A DNA stretch of 12,001 nucleotides, taken from NCBI GenBank assembly GCA_005239585.1, contig SBBU01000202.1:1-12001 (forward strand). The letters run 5' to 3'. A program made the translations under genes and the position numbers. Origin of the DNA: Planctomycetaceae bacterium. GTDB taxonomy: Bacteria; Planctomycetota; MHYJ01; SBBU01. This document shows positions 1 to 7,424 of the stretch, in pieces (the first letter of the stretch is position 1; each line of letters opens with the position of its first letter). The notes below the pieces were generated by a model that was given only the letters and a program-made list of their open reading frames with translations, made no database searches and was not told where the DNA came from.

Positions 1-25
1 CATGATGCTCATCTATGTCGTTCAT
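1..25 (-). CDS. Possible 5' end of a gene leaving the window
   Basis: On the minus strand an ATG at 25-23 opens a frame reading MNDIDEHH that stays open to the window edge. Upstream on that strand is a GAGAAGGA stretch about 10 nt before the ATG, a usable ribosome binding site. The gene would be divergent from the selenoprotein gene at 183, and the roughly 157 bp between them would hold both promoters. Only eight codons are visible, so no function can be proposed, and the frame could be chance. Confidence 0.3.
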
Positions 26-107
26 AACCTTAAAATCCTTCTCAGATTAAAAGTCGCTCTAGGCCTACGTTTCCCCTTTCCGATTTTTTGGACAAGCTCG
101 TGACACA

Positions 108-136
108 TTGACATGTACCCTGAAATCGTCTAAACT
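108..136 (+). promoter_or_regulatory. Sigma-70-type promoter for the selenoprotein gene
   Basis: A perfect -35 hexamer TTGACA (108-113) is separated by 17 bp from TAAACT (131-136), a 4/6 match to TATAAT. Transcription would start near 143 and give a leader of about 40 nt containing the ribosome binding site AAAGGAG (171-177), which sits 5 nt before the ATG at 183. Confidence 0.5.
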
Positions 137-182
137 ACTAATTGAATTTCAGAGGTTTAGCGTATTATTAAAAGGAGATGCC

Positions 183-1556
183 ATGAAGGTGAAAACTTGC
201 GGCTTGCTGGCGGCTCTCACTATATGCTCATCAATCCTCATCAACTTTCAAGATAAAAACCAAAAGGGCGAGGGCCCCAAAGTAGGAGAGAATGCCCCGG
301 ACTTTAAACTCAAAGTGCTCACTAATAGCAAGACAGAGATTAAACTCTCGAGCTTTAAAGACAAAAAGCCGGTTGTTCTTATATTCGGAAGCTACACCTG
401 ACCACCATTCCGCAAGCAAGCGGATGCGCTTGAAAAGATGTACCTTACATACAAAGACAAGTCTGAGTTTTTCATAGTTTACATACGTGAGGCACATCCC
501 GATGACGGCTGGCAGATGGATGTCAATAAAAAAGACGGGATTGTATATAAACAGCCAAAGACGGAAGAGGGGCGCAATAAAGTTGCAAGTGACTGTGTGA
601 AAAGCCTGAAACTCAGCATCCCTACCCTCATAGACAACATGGATGACTCAACTGAGGAAAACTATGCAGGCTGGCCAGACAGAATTTACATCATTGGCAA
701 AGACGGCAAGGTGGCATACAAAGGTGATAAGGGTCCGCGCGGATTCAGGCCGCAGGACGCAGAGACTGTCCTAAAAAAAATCATTGGAAAGGACGAGCCT
801 GAACAAACATCGCAGCCGACAGATCTAAAGGACTTGAAGCTGGAAAAGGACGAAAAAAATTCAGATGGTGAGATAGCGGCTTTTAGATTCAAATATAAAT
901 ATAGCGAAAAGGACGAGGTTAAGGGTGTTTTGGCCAGACCCAGCGGGAAGGGCCCCTTCCCTGCTGTTATTATCAATCATGGTAAAGGCGGAAATGCAGA
1001 GGGTGTTAGCAAGTTTCTTGGAGCTTTGTTAATCAAGCAAGGCTACTCCGTCATCGCATGCGATCTAACTCACGCAGAGAAAGATGGCGACACCAAGACA
1101 TTTGCAGGGAGCAAGGAGAATGCAGACCGAATTATAATGTGCATAAAGATACTTGAGAGTCTCCCCTACATTGACTCAAAAAAGATCTGCATGCTCGGTA
1201 TCAGTATGGGCGCCTTTGCGACTGTAGCCGCCTGCACTCAAACTGACAAAATCAAGGCTGCAGCGGTGGTTTCAGGCGGAATCCGTGACAAGGGGGGTCT
1301 TGACTCGGAAGAATACATTGAAAAAATCACAGCACCCGTCATCATAATTCACGGCGGAGATGACAAGACAGTAAAGCCTGAGCTTGCACAAAAACTAAAA
1401 GAGGCCCTTGACAAGCATGGTAAGACATCAGAGCTTAAAATTTTCGATGGTGTAGGCCATTCTGTAATCAAAGACAAGCGCGACGAGGCCATGGAGCTCA
1501 TCTTCAAGTTCTTTGAGAAACACTTGAAAGGACAAAAGAAAGGGGATAGAGACTAG
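183..1556 (+). CDS. Selenoprotein: deiodinase-like thioredoxin-fold domain fused to a dienelactone hydrolase-type domain
   Basis: One frame of 457 residues is read through an in-frame TGA (codon 73) as selenocysteine. ATG 183 is preceded by AAAGGAG. Residues 5-21 are hydrophobic with a basic N-terminus, indicating a signal peptide or membrane anchor; there is no good lipobox. Residues 35-205 match the iodothyronine deiodinase family (thioredoxin fold): GENAPDF, then GSYT-U73-PPF at the catalytic site, YIREAHPDDGW at about 100-110, and GWPDRIYIIGKDGKVAYKG near 163-181. Residues about 225-450 form an alpha/beta hydrolase of the dienelactone hydrolase kind with nucleophile motif G-I-S-M-G (Ser341), Asp393 or Asp394 after HGG, and His426 in GVGHS. 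Family knowledge suggests redox or dehalogenation chemistry for the first domain and ester or lactone hydrolysis for the second. Bacterial substrates are unknown, and a thyroid-hormone role is not implied. A Cys-to-TGA nonsense mutation is the main alternative, but uninterrupted coding on both sides argues against it. Confidence 0.85.
399..401 (+). other. In-frame TGA read as selenocysteine (Sec73)
   Basis: This TGA is the only stop codon in the frame from 183 to 1556. It falls between GSYT and PPF, which is exactly the position of the catalytic selenocysteine in deiodinases (GSxT-U-PxF). The codons immediately after it translate to PPFRKQADALEKMY, continuing the family motif in the same frame with no need for a frameshift. 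Confidence 0.85.
413..432 (+). promoter_or_regulatory. Candidate bacterial SECIS hairpin
   Basis: CAAGC (413-417) pairs with GCTTG (428-432). A two-base bulge AA (418-419) follows, then a GC:GC upper stem (420-421 with 426-427) closing a GGAT loop (422-425). The loop guanines lie 21-22 nt after the TGA, within the range known for bacterial SECIS elements. The layout of lower stem, 5'-side bulge, GC:GC and GG-containing loop resembles that of E. coli fdhF. It would recruit SelB with Sec-tRNA. A competing hairpin at 406-426 (7 bp with a bulged T408, loop AAGCAA) is also possible and probably more stable, so the functional fold is uncertain. Confidence 0.5.
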
Positions 1557-1569
1557 TCAAATCGATCAC

Positions 1570-1598
1570 TTGTTGCGCAAATCAGTCAAAGCTATTAA
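1570..1598 (+). promoter_or_regulatory. Weak sigma-70-type promoter before the glycosyltransferase gene
   Basis: TTGTTG (1570-1575) and TATTAA (1593-1598) are 17 bp apart, matching consensus at 3/6 and 4/6. A start near 1605 would leave only about six bases before the ATG at 1611. No Shine-Dalgarno sequence is visible there, so the transcript would be almost leaderless. Alternatively the gene is transcribed from the selenoprotein promoter, since no terminator is seen in the 54 bp between the two genes. Confidence 0.25.
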
Positions 1599-1610
1599 TC
1601 TATTCGTATC

Positions 1611-2519
1611 ATGAAGGTTTCTATAATTATCCCGACCCACAATACCAAAGAAATAACTCTCAATTGTTCCAAGTCGGTCATGTCACTTGGAGAAGTCGTT
1701 GTCATAGATAACGGGTCAACGGATGGTACGGTGGTTGAACTCAAAAAACTTGGAGTTAACGTCGTAGAGAACAGCAAAAATCTCGGGTATGCAAAGGCAG
1801 TAAATGCAGGGGCAAAAGCCTCGAATGCGGAGCTTCTTTGTTTCTTAAATAGCGATGCAATCTTGACGAAAGAATCTCTCGATATAATGGTTGATTTTAT
1901 ATCCAAAAACCCAGATACGATAGTAGGGGCCGACCTCGTAAACCAGCGCTCGTTCGCCAAGATCCCAAGCTTCGCCAATCAGATCCTCCCCAGATCAATC
2001 TTTCGCCAAAAAGGCATCTTGAGTGAAAACGACATGACTATTGAAGTGGAATCGCTTGTTGGTGCCTGCATGATGACGACACGAGTTACTTACGAAAAGC
2101 TACAGGGCTTTAACGAAGATTACTTTGTATTCCTTGAAGAGACCGACTTTTGTTTCCGAGCCCATAAAATAGGCATCAAAAGCTATGTTGTAAAAGGAGC
2201 TCGTGTCGAGCACATACAGGGGGCTACAAAGAAAAAATTTCGTACACAGGCCAAGGTAGAGTATACAAGATCGCTTTTTACCTTCTTTAAGAAGAACAAA
2301 TCTTACTTTGAGTACTCGATGCTGAGACTCTTTTATCCACCCAAAATTTTTCTGTCTGCGTTTGGACTCTTAATAGCAAATGTGGTCACATTTGCTCTGC
2401 TGAAACCGTTGCGTGAACGATTATCCACTTATTGCTGGTTGTTCATGTGGCTCTTAACGTTTTGCCCTCGCACTATGGGGCTCGATCCAAGAGGCAATCG
2501 ATCGTTGAAGACGCGATGA
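1611..2519 (+). CDS. Family 2 glycosyltransferase (rhamnosyltransferase-like)
   Basis: The 302-residue protein would transfer a sugar from a nucleotide donor to a cell-surface polysaccharide or lipid-linked acceptor at the cytoplasmic face of the membrane. The N-terminal half is a GT-A fold. SIIIPTHN occupies residues 4-11, VIDNGSTDGT (31-40) binds the nucleotide, FLNSDA (78-83) is the metal-binding DxD-equivalent, and EETDFCFRAH (176-185) carries the likely catalytic acid. The pattern matches the WbbL-like rhamnosyltransferase group, but the actual sugar cannot be read. Two hydrophobic stretches near the C-terminus (about 246-264 and 272-284) may anchor it in the membrane. No ribosome binding site precedes ATG 1611, but the sequence MKVSIIIPTHN fixes the N-terminus. 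The last 66 bases overlap the 3' end of the convergent peptidase gene. Confidence 0.88.
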   Translation: MKVSIIIPTHNTKEITLNCSKSVMSLGEVVVIDNGSTDGTVVELKKLGVNVVENSKNLGYAKAVNAGAKASNAELLCFLNSDAILTKESLDIMVDFISKNPDTIVGADLVNQRSFAKIPSFANQILPRSIFRQKGILSENDMTIEVESLVGACMMTTRVTYEKLQGFNEDYFVFLEETDFCFRAHKIGIKSYVVKGARVEHIQGATKKKFRTQAKVEYTRSLFTFFKKNKSYFEYSMLRLFYPPKIFLSAFGLLIANVVTFALLKPLRERLSTYCWLFMWLLTFCPRTMGLDPRGNRSLKTR

Positions 2520-4163
2520 ATGATCAAGCGGCACTATCTTGTACTCAAGCTCATCCTTCCCTCCCAATTCAACCACAACATTACAAAGTAAATGATTTCT
2601 AAAGAGTGTAAAGCACACCTTATCACCCACAGTTTTTTGATAAAGCTGTTTATCCCAGCTCTCAGGACTCACCCTGTACCCGTCTATGGCAACAATCTCA
2701 TCACTTGCTGACAACCCGTCGCGCATTGCAGGGGAACCCTCAAGTACATTTGTGATTGTTACTTTCTCAGCGTATTTAGTTACTACAGCCCCAAGATAGG
2801 CCCTGTTTTTCATCGGCCCCTTTTCATCTTTTTTTAGCTGCCTCGTGAGTCTATATCCTGCATATGCTAAAAATTTGCCAAAATCAACTTCTTTAGCACC
2901 AAACACGTAATCATCAAAGAACTTGTCAAATGACTTGCTCGTCAGATCTGCCACAATCTGCTGAAGACCATCCTCAGGAATAGACCTATTAAACTTGTAA
3001 AGCTCTCTCATGCAGTGATCAAGAGTTTTTCGATTCTTGGTGGCCTGTCTAAGCGCAAGATCCAGAGCAAACCCAACAAGCAAACCTTTATGATAATAGG
3101 AGATCGTAGAGTTTATTGACTGTTCATTAGGTTGATACTGCTTTATCCACGTATCAAAGCTTGAGTCATAAAGACTTTGCACTTTGCTGCCGGGGCGTTC
3201 CTCGTATGATTTTATCTTACTTGCAATGTCCTCTAAAAACTTTTCTTTAGAGACTATCCCAGCTCGAACAAGAAGCAATGATGCATAATAATCTGTAACG
3301 CCCTCCATAAGCCATAAAAGGCCAGTGTGCATCTCCTTTTCGTAATCGAACGGATATAGCTTCTCGGGGATAATTCTTTTCACATTCCAAAGGTGAAAAA
3401 ACTCGTGTGCGGCAGTGTGAGCAAAATTTACATATCTTGAATGTGGCTCAAAATCAAAGAATGTATACTGAAGACTCGTAGAGTTTGCGTGTTCCAGCCC
3501 ACCGCCCCAGGAGGAAGTAAGATGAACTATAAATGTATAATTTTCATATGGAAGCTCCCCAAATATTCCTTCACACTCCCTAATAATTTTTCCCGTGTCG
3601 CTAATCAGTTTCTTTTTGTTGTAATTTCCCTTGCCATGAAAGACAAATTCGTGCCTTTTACCTCGATATTCAAAACCAAAGCTGTCAAAGTTTGATATCT
3701 CAATTGGTGAATCGGCGAGTGCGTCGTAATTCTGTGCAGAATAGGTTGAGGAGCCCGCCTTTCGAAGCGAGGTTGCAACCCTCCAGTTGCGCGGCTTGGT
3801 TATCCTGAGGGATACCGCGGAGTTTCGCTGACTTTCTGGATACATAAATACAGATGTGCCGTTTATGTAGGCATGACTATTATCGAGGTGGCTGGTTCTA
3901 ACAGAGAGCTCAAACGCATAGGCCTTGTAAGAAACTGTAGGGTTGTGACCAAAGACTCGCCATCTAGATTTATCAATCTTCTTAAAGGGTTTATTCGATG
4001 TAAACCCTTCTACATTCTTTGCAAAGTCTCTGATCTTGTATGAACCGGGCGTCCATGCAGGCATTATAAAATCAGTGTGCGATTCCCAGGTTTCTACTTT
4101 GATCGTAACCAGAAACAGATGGTTATTCGGCCGTGGAAAGCTAAGGTAGTATCTTACTGCCAT
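2454..4163 (-). CDS. M61 family glycyl aminopeptidase-type metalloprotease with C-terminal PDZ domain
   Basis: The 569-residue protein belongs to the zinc-dependent M61 peptidases (PF05299), which remove N-terminal residues, preferring Gly or Ala in characterised members. Residues 1-160 are the beta-rich N-terminal domain, including the typical MPAWTPGSY motif (34-42). The catalytic domain contains GGGLEH (220-225), the zinc motif HEFFH (253-257) in the family signature HEFFHLWNVKRI, and the third zinc ligand Glu287 in WLMEGVTDYY. A PDZ domain occupies about 455-535 (AVVTKYAEKVTITNVLEGSPA). No signal peptide is seen, so it is probably cytoplasmic. Its ATG shares one base with the TGA of the EIIA gene (TGATG), which indicates translational coupling. 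The tail after the PDZ domain is encoded where the gene overlaps the glycosyltransferase gene. Confidence 0.94.
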   Translation of the reverse strand: MAVRYYLSFPRPNNHLFLVTIKVETWESHTDFIMPAWTPGSYKIRDFAKNVEGFTSNKPFKKIDKSRWRVFGHNPTVSYKAYAFELSVRTSHLDNSHAYINGTSVFMYPESQRNSAVSLRITKPRNWRVATSLRKAGSSTYSAQNYDALADSPIEISNFDSFGFEYRGKRHEFVFHGKGNYNKKKLISDTGKIIRECEGIFGELPYENYTFIVHLTSSWGGGLEHANSTSLQYTFFDFEPHSRYVNFAHTAAHEFFHLWNVKRIIPEKLYPFDYEKEMHTGLLWLMEGVTDYYASLLLVRAGIVSKEKFLEDIASKIKSYEERPGSKVQSLYDSSFDTWIKQYQPNEQSINSTISYYHKGLLVGFALDLALRQATKNRKTLDHCMRELYKFNRSIPEDGLQQIVADLTSKSFDKFFDDYVFGAKEVDFGKFLAYAGYRLTRQLKKDEKGPMKNRAYLGAVVTKYAEKVTITNVLEGSPAMRDGLSASDEIVAIDGYRVSPESWDKQLYQKTVGDKVCFTLFRNHLLCNVVVELGGKDELEYKIVPLDHSSRLQRSIASWIEPHSARAKR

Positions 4164-4630
4164 CAGGGTTTGGCTTCTTCTTTTCGCAGAGTGCTCATTA
4201 CGTCAGCTGCAGTCTTTGATTTTAATAAAGTATCGCGCATCTCTTTGGAGTTGAGGAGCTTCGCGATTGCGGCAAGCGTCTTGATATGAACCTGGATTTT
4301 TTTCTTTGGCACCACTAGGAGCATAATCAGGGTTGCAGGGATATTGTCCTGTGTTTGAAATGGAACCCCCTGCGGCGATATTGCAAAGGCACAAAGTGCG
4401 TCATCTATCTCATCAACCGAGGCATGTGGGAGGGCCACACCATGCTCCATACCTGTCGATGCTATATTTTCTCTGGTCAAAAGTGCGTCGAGCACGGTTT
4501 TTTTATGCTCCATTTTAAGCTTTCCTTTTGTGACAAATCCATTGACCAGCCTATCAATAGTCTCCCATTTGTCTCTAGCCTTGAAATTCAGGTGAATTGT
4601 ATCTTCAGCTAAAACATCGCTTATTTTCAT
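4163..4630 (-). CDS. ptsN: PTS EIIA domain protein of the nitrogen/fructose type (EIIA-Ntr-like)
   Basis: The 155-residue single-domain protein fits the PTS EIIA type 2 family (PF00359). It has the N-terminal MKISDVL start, STGMEHGVALPH (58-69) with the phosphorylatable His69, and LLVVPKKKIQVHIKTLAAIAKLL in the C-terminal half, the usual 'H..L..lA..l' helix. With no fused transporter domains and no sugar genes nearby, it is likely a regulatory EIIA-Ntr. Such proteins receive phosphate from EI-Ntr and NPr and regulate nitrogen, potassium or envelope processes. The ptsN symbol rests on domain type and length, since rpoN is not next to it. AAAGGG lies just before the ATG. The gene lies between valS and the M61 gene and is coupled to the latter by TGATG. 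Confidence 0.9.
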   Translation of the reverse strand: MKISDVLAEDTIHLNFKARDKWETIDRLVNGFVTKGKLKMEHKKTVLDALLTRENIASTGMEHGVALPHASVDEIDDALCAFAISPQGVPFQTQDNIPATLIMLLVVPKKKIQVHIKTLAAIAKLLNSKEMRDTLLKSKTAADVMSTLRKEEAKP

Positions 4631-4728
4631 TCCGCCCTTTTGACTAGCTCTACACTAGCTCCTTCTACTAAAATCTGTCTCATATATCCTATCTTACTGT
4701 TTCTGCCGGTCGAAGGAGAGAGATGCAT
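4627..4728 (-). CDS. Possible small ORF between valS and the EIIA gene
   Basis: On the minus strand, 9 nt after the valS TAG, an ATG at 4728 opens 33 codons. They end in a TGA that overlaps the EIIA start as ATGA. The frame begins MHLSPSTGRNSKIGYM and ends ELVKRAE. AGTGGGG lies just before the ATG and could serve as a weak ribosome binding site; an internal ATG (codon 16) follows AGATAGGA. The spacing and overlap are typical of operon genes, and it fills almost the whole gap. The sequence is not a family I recognise. It may be a leader peptide coupling valS to EIIA translation, or an open frame arising by chance. Confidence 0.3.
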   Translation of the reverse strand: MHLSPSTGRNSKIGYMRQILVEGASVELVKRAE

Positions 4729-4737
4729 ACCCCACTT

Positions 4738-7338
4738 CTAGACGCTATGGGAAGACAGATCTCTTATCGCGGATTCTATCTCCTTGAGTTGCCTCTTTAT
4801 TTCTTCCAACCTTTCCTCCTCTTCTTTAACAACCTCGGGAGGGGCCCTTCTTATAAAGTCCTTATTACTAAATTTTCTCTCAACTGCATCCAGTTTGTCA
4901 AGCAAATCCGACTTTCTTGACTCCTGCCTTTTGATCTCCGCCTTGATGTCTATCTTCCCCTCCAGAGGCACGTACATTTGAAATCCGGACGAGACATAGC
5001 TGGCAGAGGCCCTGGGTTTTCCCTTTCGAAATTCGACTCTGTCAAGCTTTGCTAGGAAGATTATAATTGGCTTGAATTTATCAAATTTGAAATGAGCTGC
5101 CTCGGTCGCGTCTATTACCACGGAAAGCCTTGTTATTGATGGAATATTCATTTTGTTCCGAATATCCCTCACTGCCCTTATTGCCTCGAAACATAGGGCC
5201 AAGTTGTCTTCCAACTCACGATCTCTCTTCTTTTCATCCGGCCGAGGCCACGCTAAGGTAGCAAGCACCTTCTTGCCAAATCTCTGCCAGATCGCTTCGG
5301 TTGCAAATGGAATCAATGGATGGAGTAGCTTTAGGATTGTGAAAAGCATATGGCGAAGAGTTTGTTGCGTGGTTTCTGATTTTAAATCACGCTTTGAAAG
5401 TTCTATATACCAATCGCAGTATTCATCCCACACAAAGTGATACAAAAGCCTTGCGGCGGCACCAAATTCATATAAATCTAAAAGTTTGGTATATTCCTCG
5501 ATCACGGTCTGAAGCCTTGAAACTATCCATCGATCTTCTAGAGAGAGAATCGATGGCAGTTCCTCTGAATAATTTGTAGAGTTTGTAAAGACAAATCTGG
5601 CTGCGTTCCAGACCTTGGTGATAAAATTTCTCGCCGTCTCGATCTTGTCAGGGGAAAACCTTATATCCTGCGACTGCGTTACCTGAATAACAAGACCAAA
5701 TCTTAGGGCATCCGCCCCATATTGATCCATTATTTCAAGGGGATCAACTCCCGTTCCGAGCGATTTGCTCATTCGCTTCCCCTCGAGTGTCTGAATCATT
5801 GGATTTATTACAACATCAGAGAATGGTTTTTCGTGCAAAAACTCAAGGCCAGTTGTCACCATCCGTGAAACCCAAAGATTTATGATATCCCGGCCCGTCA
5901 CGAGCGTGCTTGTTGGATAGAATCGCTCAAGACTTTGTGTGGCGGCAGGCCAGCCAAGCGTCGCAAAGGGCCACAGCGCACTTGAAAACCATGTATCAAG
6001 TACATCTGTTTCCTGTACGAGATCAGTCGACTTACATTTTTCACATGCATTGAGTTTCTCTATTGAGGCCGCTTGCGCCTGGCAACTCTTGCAATGCCAC
6101 ACTGGAAGCCTATGACCCCACCAGATTTGTCTGGATATACACCAGTCCTTAATGTTTGATAGCCAATCGAGGTAAACCTTTTTGAATCTGTCCGGGAAAA
6201 ATTTCACATCTCCGCTTTCAACTGCTCTTGCTGAAGCTTTCGCCAAGGGCTCCATCTTCACAAACCACTGCAGTGACAGATACGGCTCAGTGACGGTACT
6301 GCATCTGTGGCAGCGAGATAGTGTTACTGTATACTCTTCTGTTCGTTCCAGCAGATTCTGTGTTATAAGCTCTTCTATGATTTTCTTCCGCGCGGCAAAT
6401 CGATCCATGCCAGCAAATTGACCACCGTTAGTATTGATAATGCCTTTTTCATCCATCACGCAGATTCTTTGTAGGTTATGTCTTTGACTGCACTCAAAAT
6501 CATATGGGTCGTGTGCCGGTGTAATTTTCACGGCGCCTGTGCCAAAACTAGGATCCACAAAATTATCGGCAATGATCTCTAGTCCCCGGTTAACCAGCGG
6601 TAGTCGAACCTTTTTACCGACAAGTTGCATGTATCTTTCATCCTTTGGGTTTACTGCTACAGCCACGTCACCTAACATCGTCTCCGGGCGTGTTGTTGCT
6701 ACTACAACGTGACCGCCACCGTCAAGATGCGGATACTTTATAAACCAAAGACCGCCCTTCTCTTCCTTCCGTTCAAGCTCAAGATCAGAGAGGGCCGTCA
6801 GGCACCTTGGACACCAATTCACAATGTACTCTCCTCGGTAGATCAAGCCCTTGTTGTAGAGCGAAACAAAAGCGACCCGCACGGCATGTGAGTAACTTTG
6901 ATCCATCGTGAAGCGGAGTCTTGTCCAGTCGCACGAGCAACCCAGTCGCTTGAGCTGACTTACTATAGTGGCTTCATACTTGTCTTTATGGAAAAGAGTT
7001 CGCTCGACGAACTTGTCACGGCCAAGGTCAAACCTTGTAAGTTTTTCCTTGGCAAGCTCTTTCTCTACTACAAACTGAGTTGCGATCCCTGCATGATCCG
7101 TGCCCGGCAAGTACAGGGCCTCGAAACCTGACATTCTCTTATATCTTGTCAAAAGGTCCTGTAGCGTATTATTGAGCGCATGCCCGATGTGCAGTGAACC
7201 TGTAATATTTGGCGGTGGGATTACAACCGCAAATGGTGGTTTGGACGAGTTTTCATTGGCCTTGAATGCCCCTGCCTCTTCCCAGAGCCTATAGATCTCC
7301 GGCTCTATTTCCTTAAAATTAAATCTGGTCTCAAACAT
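4738..7338 (-). CDS. valS: Valyl-tRNA synthetase
   Basis: The 866-residue class I aminoacyl-tRNA synthetase charges tRNA-Val with valine in the cytoplasm. The HIGH motif is at 50-53 in PPNITGSLHIGHALN. The CP1 editing domain lies about 200-350 and includes TTRPET (215-220) and ITPAHDPYDF (272-281), which clear mischarged threonine. The KMSKS loop is RMSKS at 522-526. Cysteine pairs at 176/179, 343/346, 416/419 and 432/435 look like zinc knuckles. The anticodon-binding helical domain follows, and the last 65 residues form the ValRS tRNA-binding coiled coil. Length is normal for the family. No Shine-Dalgarno precedes the ATG at 7338, but MFETRFNFKEIEPEIY is the expected N-terminus. It is the first gene of the likely valS-EIIA-M61 operon, and no T-box leader is visible. 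Confidence 0.98.
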   Translation of the reverse strand: MFETRFNFKEIEPEIYRLWEEAGAFKANENSSKPPFAVVIPPPNITGSLHIGHALNNTLQDLLTRYKRMSGFEALYLPGTDHAGIATQFVVEKELAKEKLTRFDLGRDKFVERTLFHKDKYEATIVSQLKRLGCSCDWTRLRFTMDQSYSHAVRVAFVSLYNKGLIYRGEYIVNWCPRCLTALSDLELERKEEKGGLWFIKYPHLDGGGHVVVATTRPETMLGDVAVAVNPKDERYMQLVGKKVRLPLVNRGLEIIADNFVDPSFGTGAVKITPAHDPYDFECSQRHNLQRICVMDEKGIINTNGGQFAGMDRFAARKKIIEELITQNLLERTEEYTVTLSRCHRCSTVTEPYLSLQWFVKMEPLAKASARAVESGDVKFFPDRFKKVYLDWLSNIKDWCISRQIWWGHRLPVWHCKSCQAQAASIEKLNACEKCKSTDLVQETDVLDTWFSSALWPFATLGWPAATQSLERFYPTSTLVTGRDIINLWVSRMVTTGLEFLHEKPFSDVVINPMIQTLEGKRMSKSLGTGVDPLEIMDQYGADALRFGLVIQVTQSQDIRFSPDKIETARNFITKVWNAARFVFTNSTNYSEELPSILSLEDRWIVSRLQTVIEEYTKLLDLYEFGAAARLLYHFVWDEYCDWYIELSKRDLKSETTQQTLRHMLFTILKLLHPLIPFATEAIWQRFGKKVLATLAWPRPDEKKRDRELEDNLALCFEAIRAVRDIRNKMNIPSITRLSVVIDATEAAHFKFDKFKPIIIFLAKLDRVEFRKGKPRASASYVSSGFQMYVPLEGKIDIKAEIKRQESRKSDLLDKLDAVERKFSNKDFIRRAPPEVVKEEEERLEEIKRQLKEIESAIRDLSSHSV

Positions 7339-7368
7339 AAACGTGTAAAAACAATCTTTATCAGGGTA

Positions 7369-7424
7369 GGTATTTTACCAGAATAATGTTACTTTTTGTA
7401 ACTACAATTGTTACCCTTGGTAAC
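7369..7424. promoter_or_regulatory. Array of inverted repeats, candidate regulator binding sites
   Basis: Three inverted repeats are regularly spaced: GGTA-TTT-TACC (7369-7379), GTTAC-TTTTT-GTAAC (7388-7402) and GTTACC-CTT-GGTAAC (7410-7424). Their centres, 7374, 7395 and 7417, are 21 and 22 bp apart, about two DNA turns, placing them on one face of the helix. Extra GTAAAC half-sites occur at 7435 and 7451. The two stronger repeats lie about 120-155 bp upstream of the predicted sigma-54 start near 7545, a normal position for an enhancer-binding protein. They also overlap the valS promoter. The cognate regulator is not in the window, and the motif is not one I can assign. Confidence 0.45.
7372..7401 (-). 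promoter_or_regulatory. Likely sigma-70 promoter for valS, extended -10
   Basis: Read on the minus strand, TTACAA (7401-7396) is followed 18 bp later by TAAAAT (7377-7372), a 5/6 match to TATAAT preceded by TGG, the extended -10 TGn element. Transcription would start near 7365 and leave a leader of about 27 nt. The -35 hexamer overlaps the inverted repeat centred at 7395 and the -10 overlaps the one centred at 7374, so a protein binding these repeats could block or steer valS transcription. Confidence 0.45.

Noticed and set aside
438..1556. A separate alpha/beta hydrolase gene starting at ATG 438
   Set aside because: The segment from 402 to about 800 encodes the rest of the deiodinase-like domain in the same frame as the upstream part. 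There is no ribosome binding site at 438, and the hydrolase domain begins only about residue 225 of the full protein.
1595..1978. 127-codon minus-strand ORF within the glycosyltransferase gene
   Set aside because: It is a shadow of the plus-strand gene, with low-complexity Ser/Thr/Phe composition and no family motifs.
2331..3150. DnaA-box-like sequences (TTATCCAC near 2335, 2421 and 3143)
   Set aside because: Each lacks the final A of TTATCCACA, they are scattered inside coding regions, and there is no AT-rich unwinding region or cluster. No replication origin is visible in the window.
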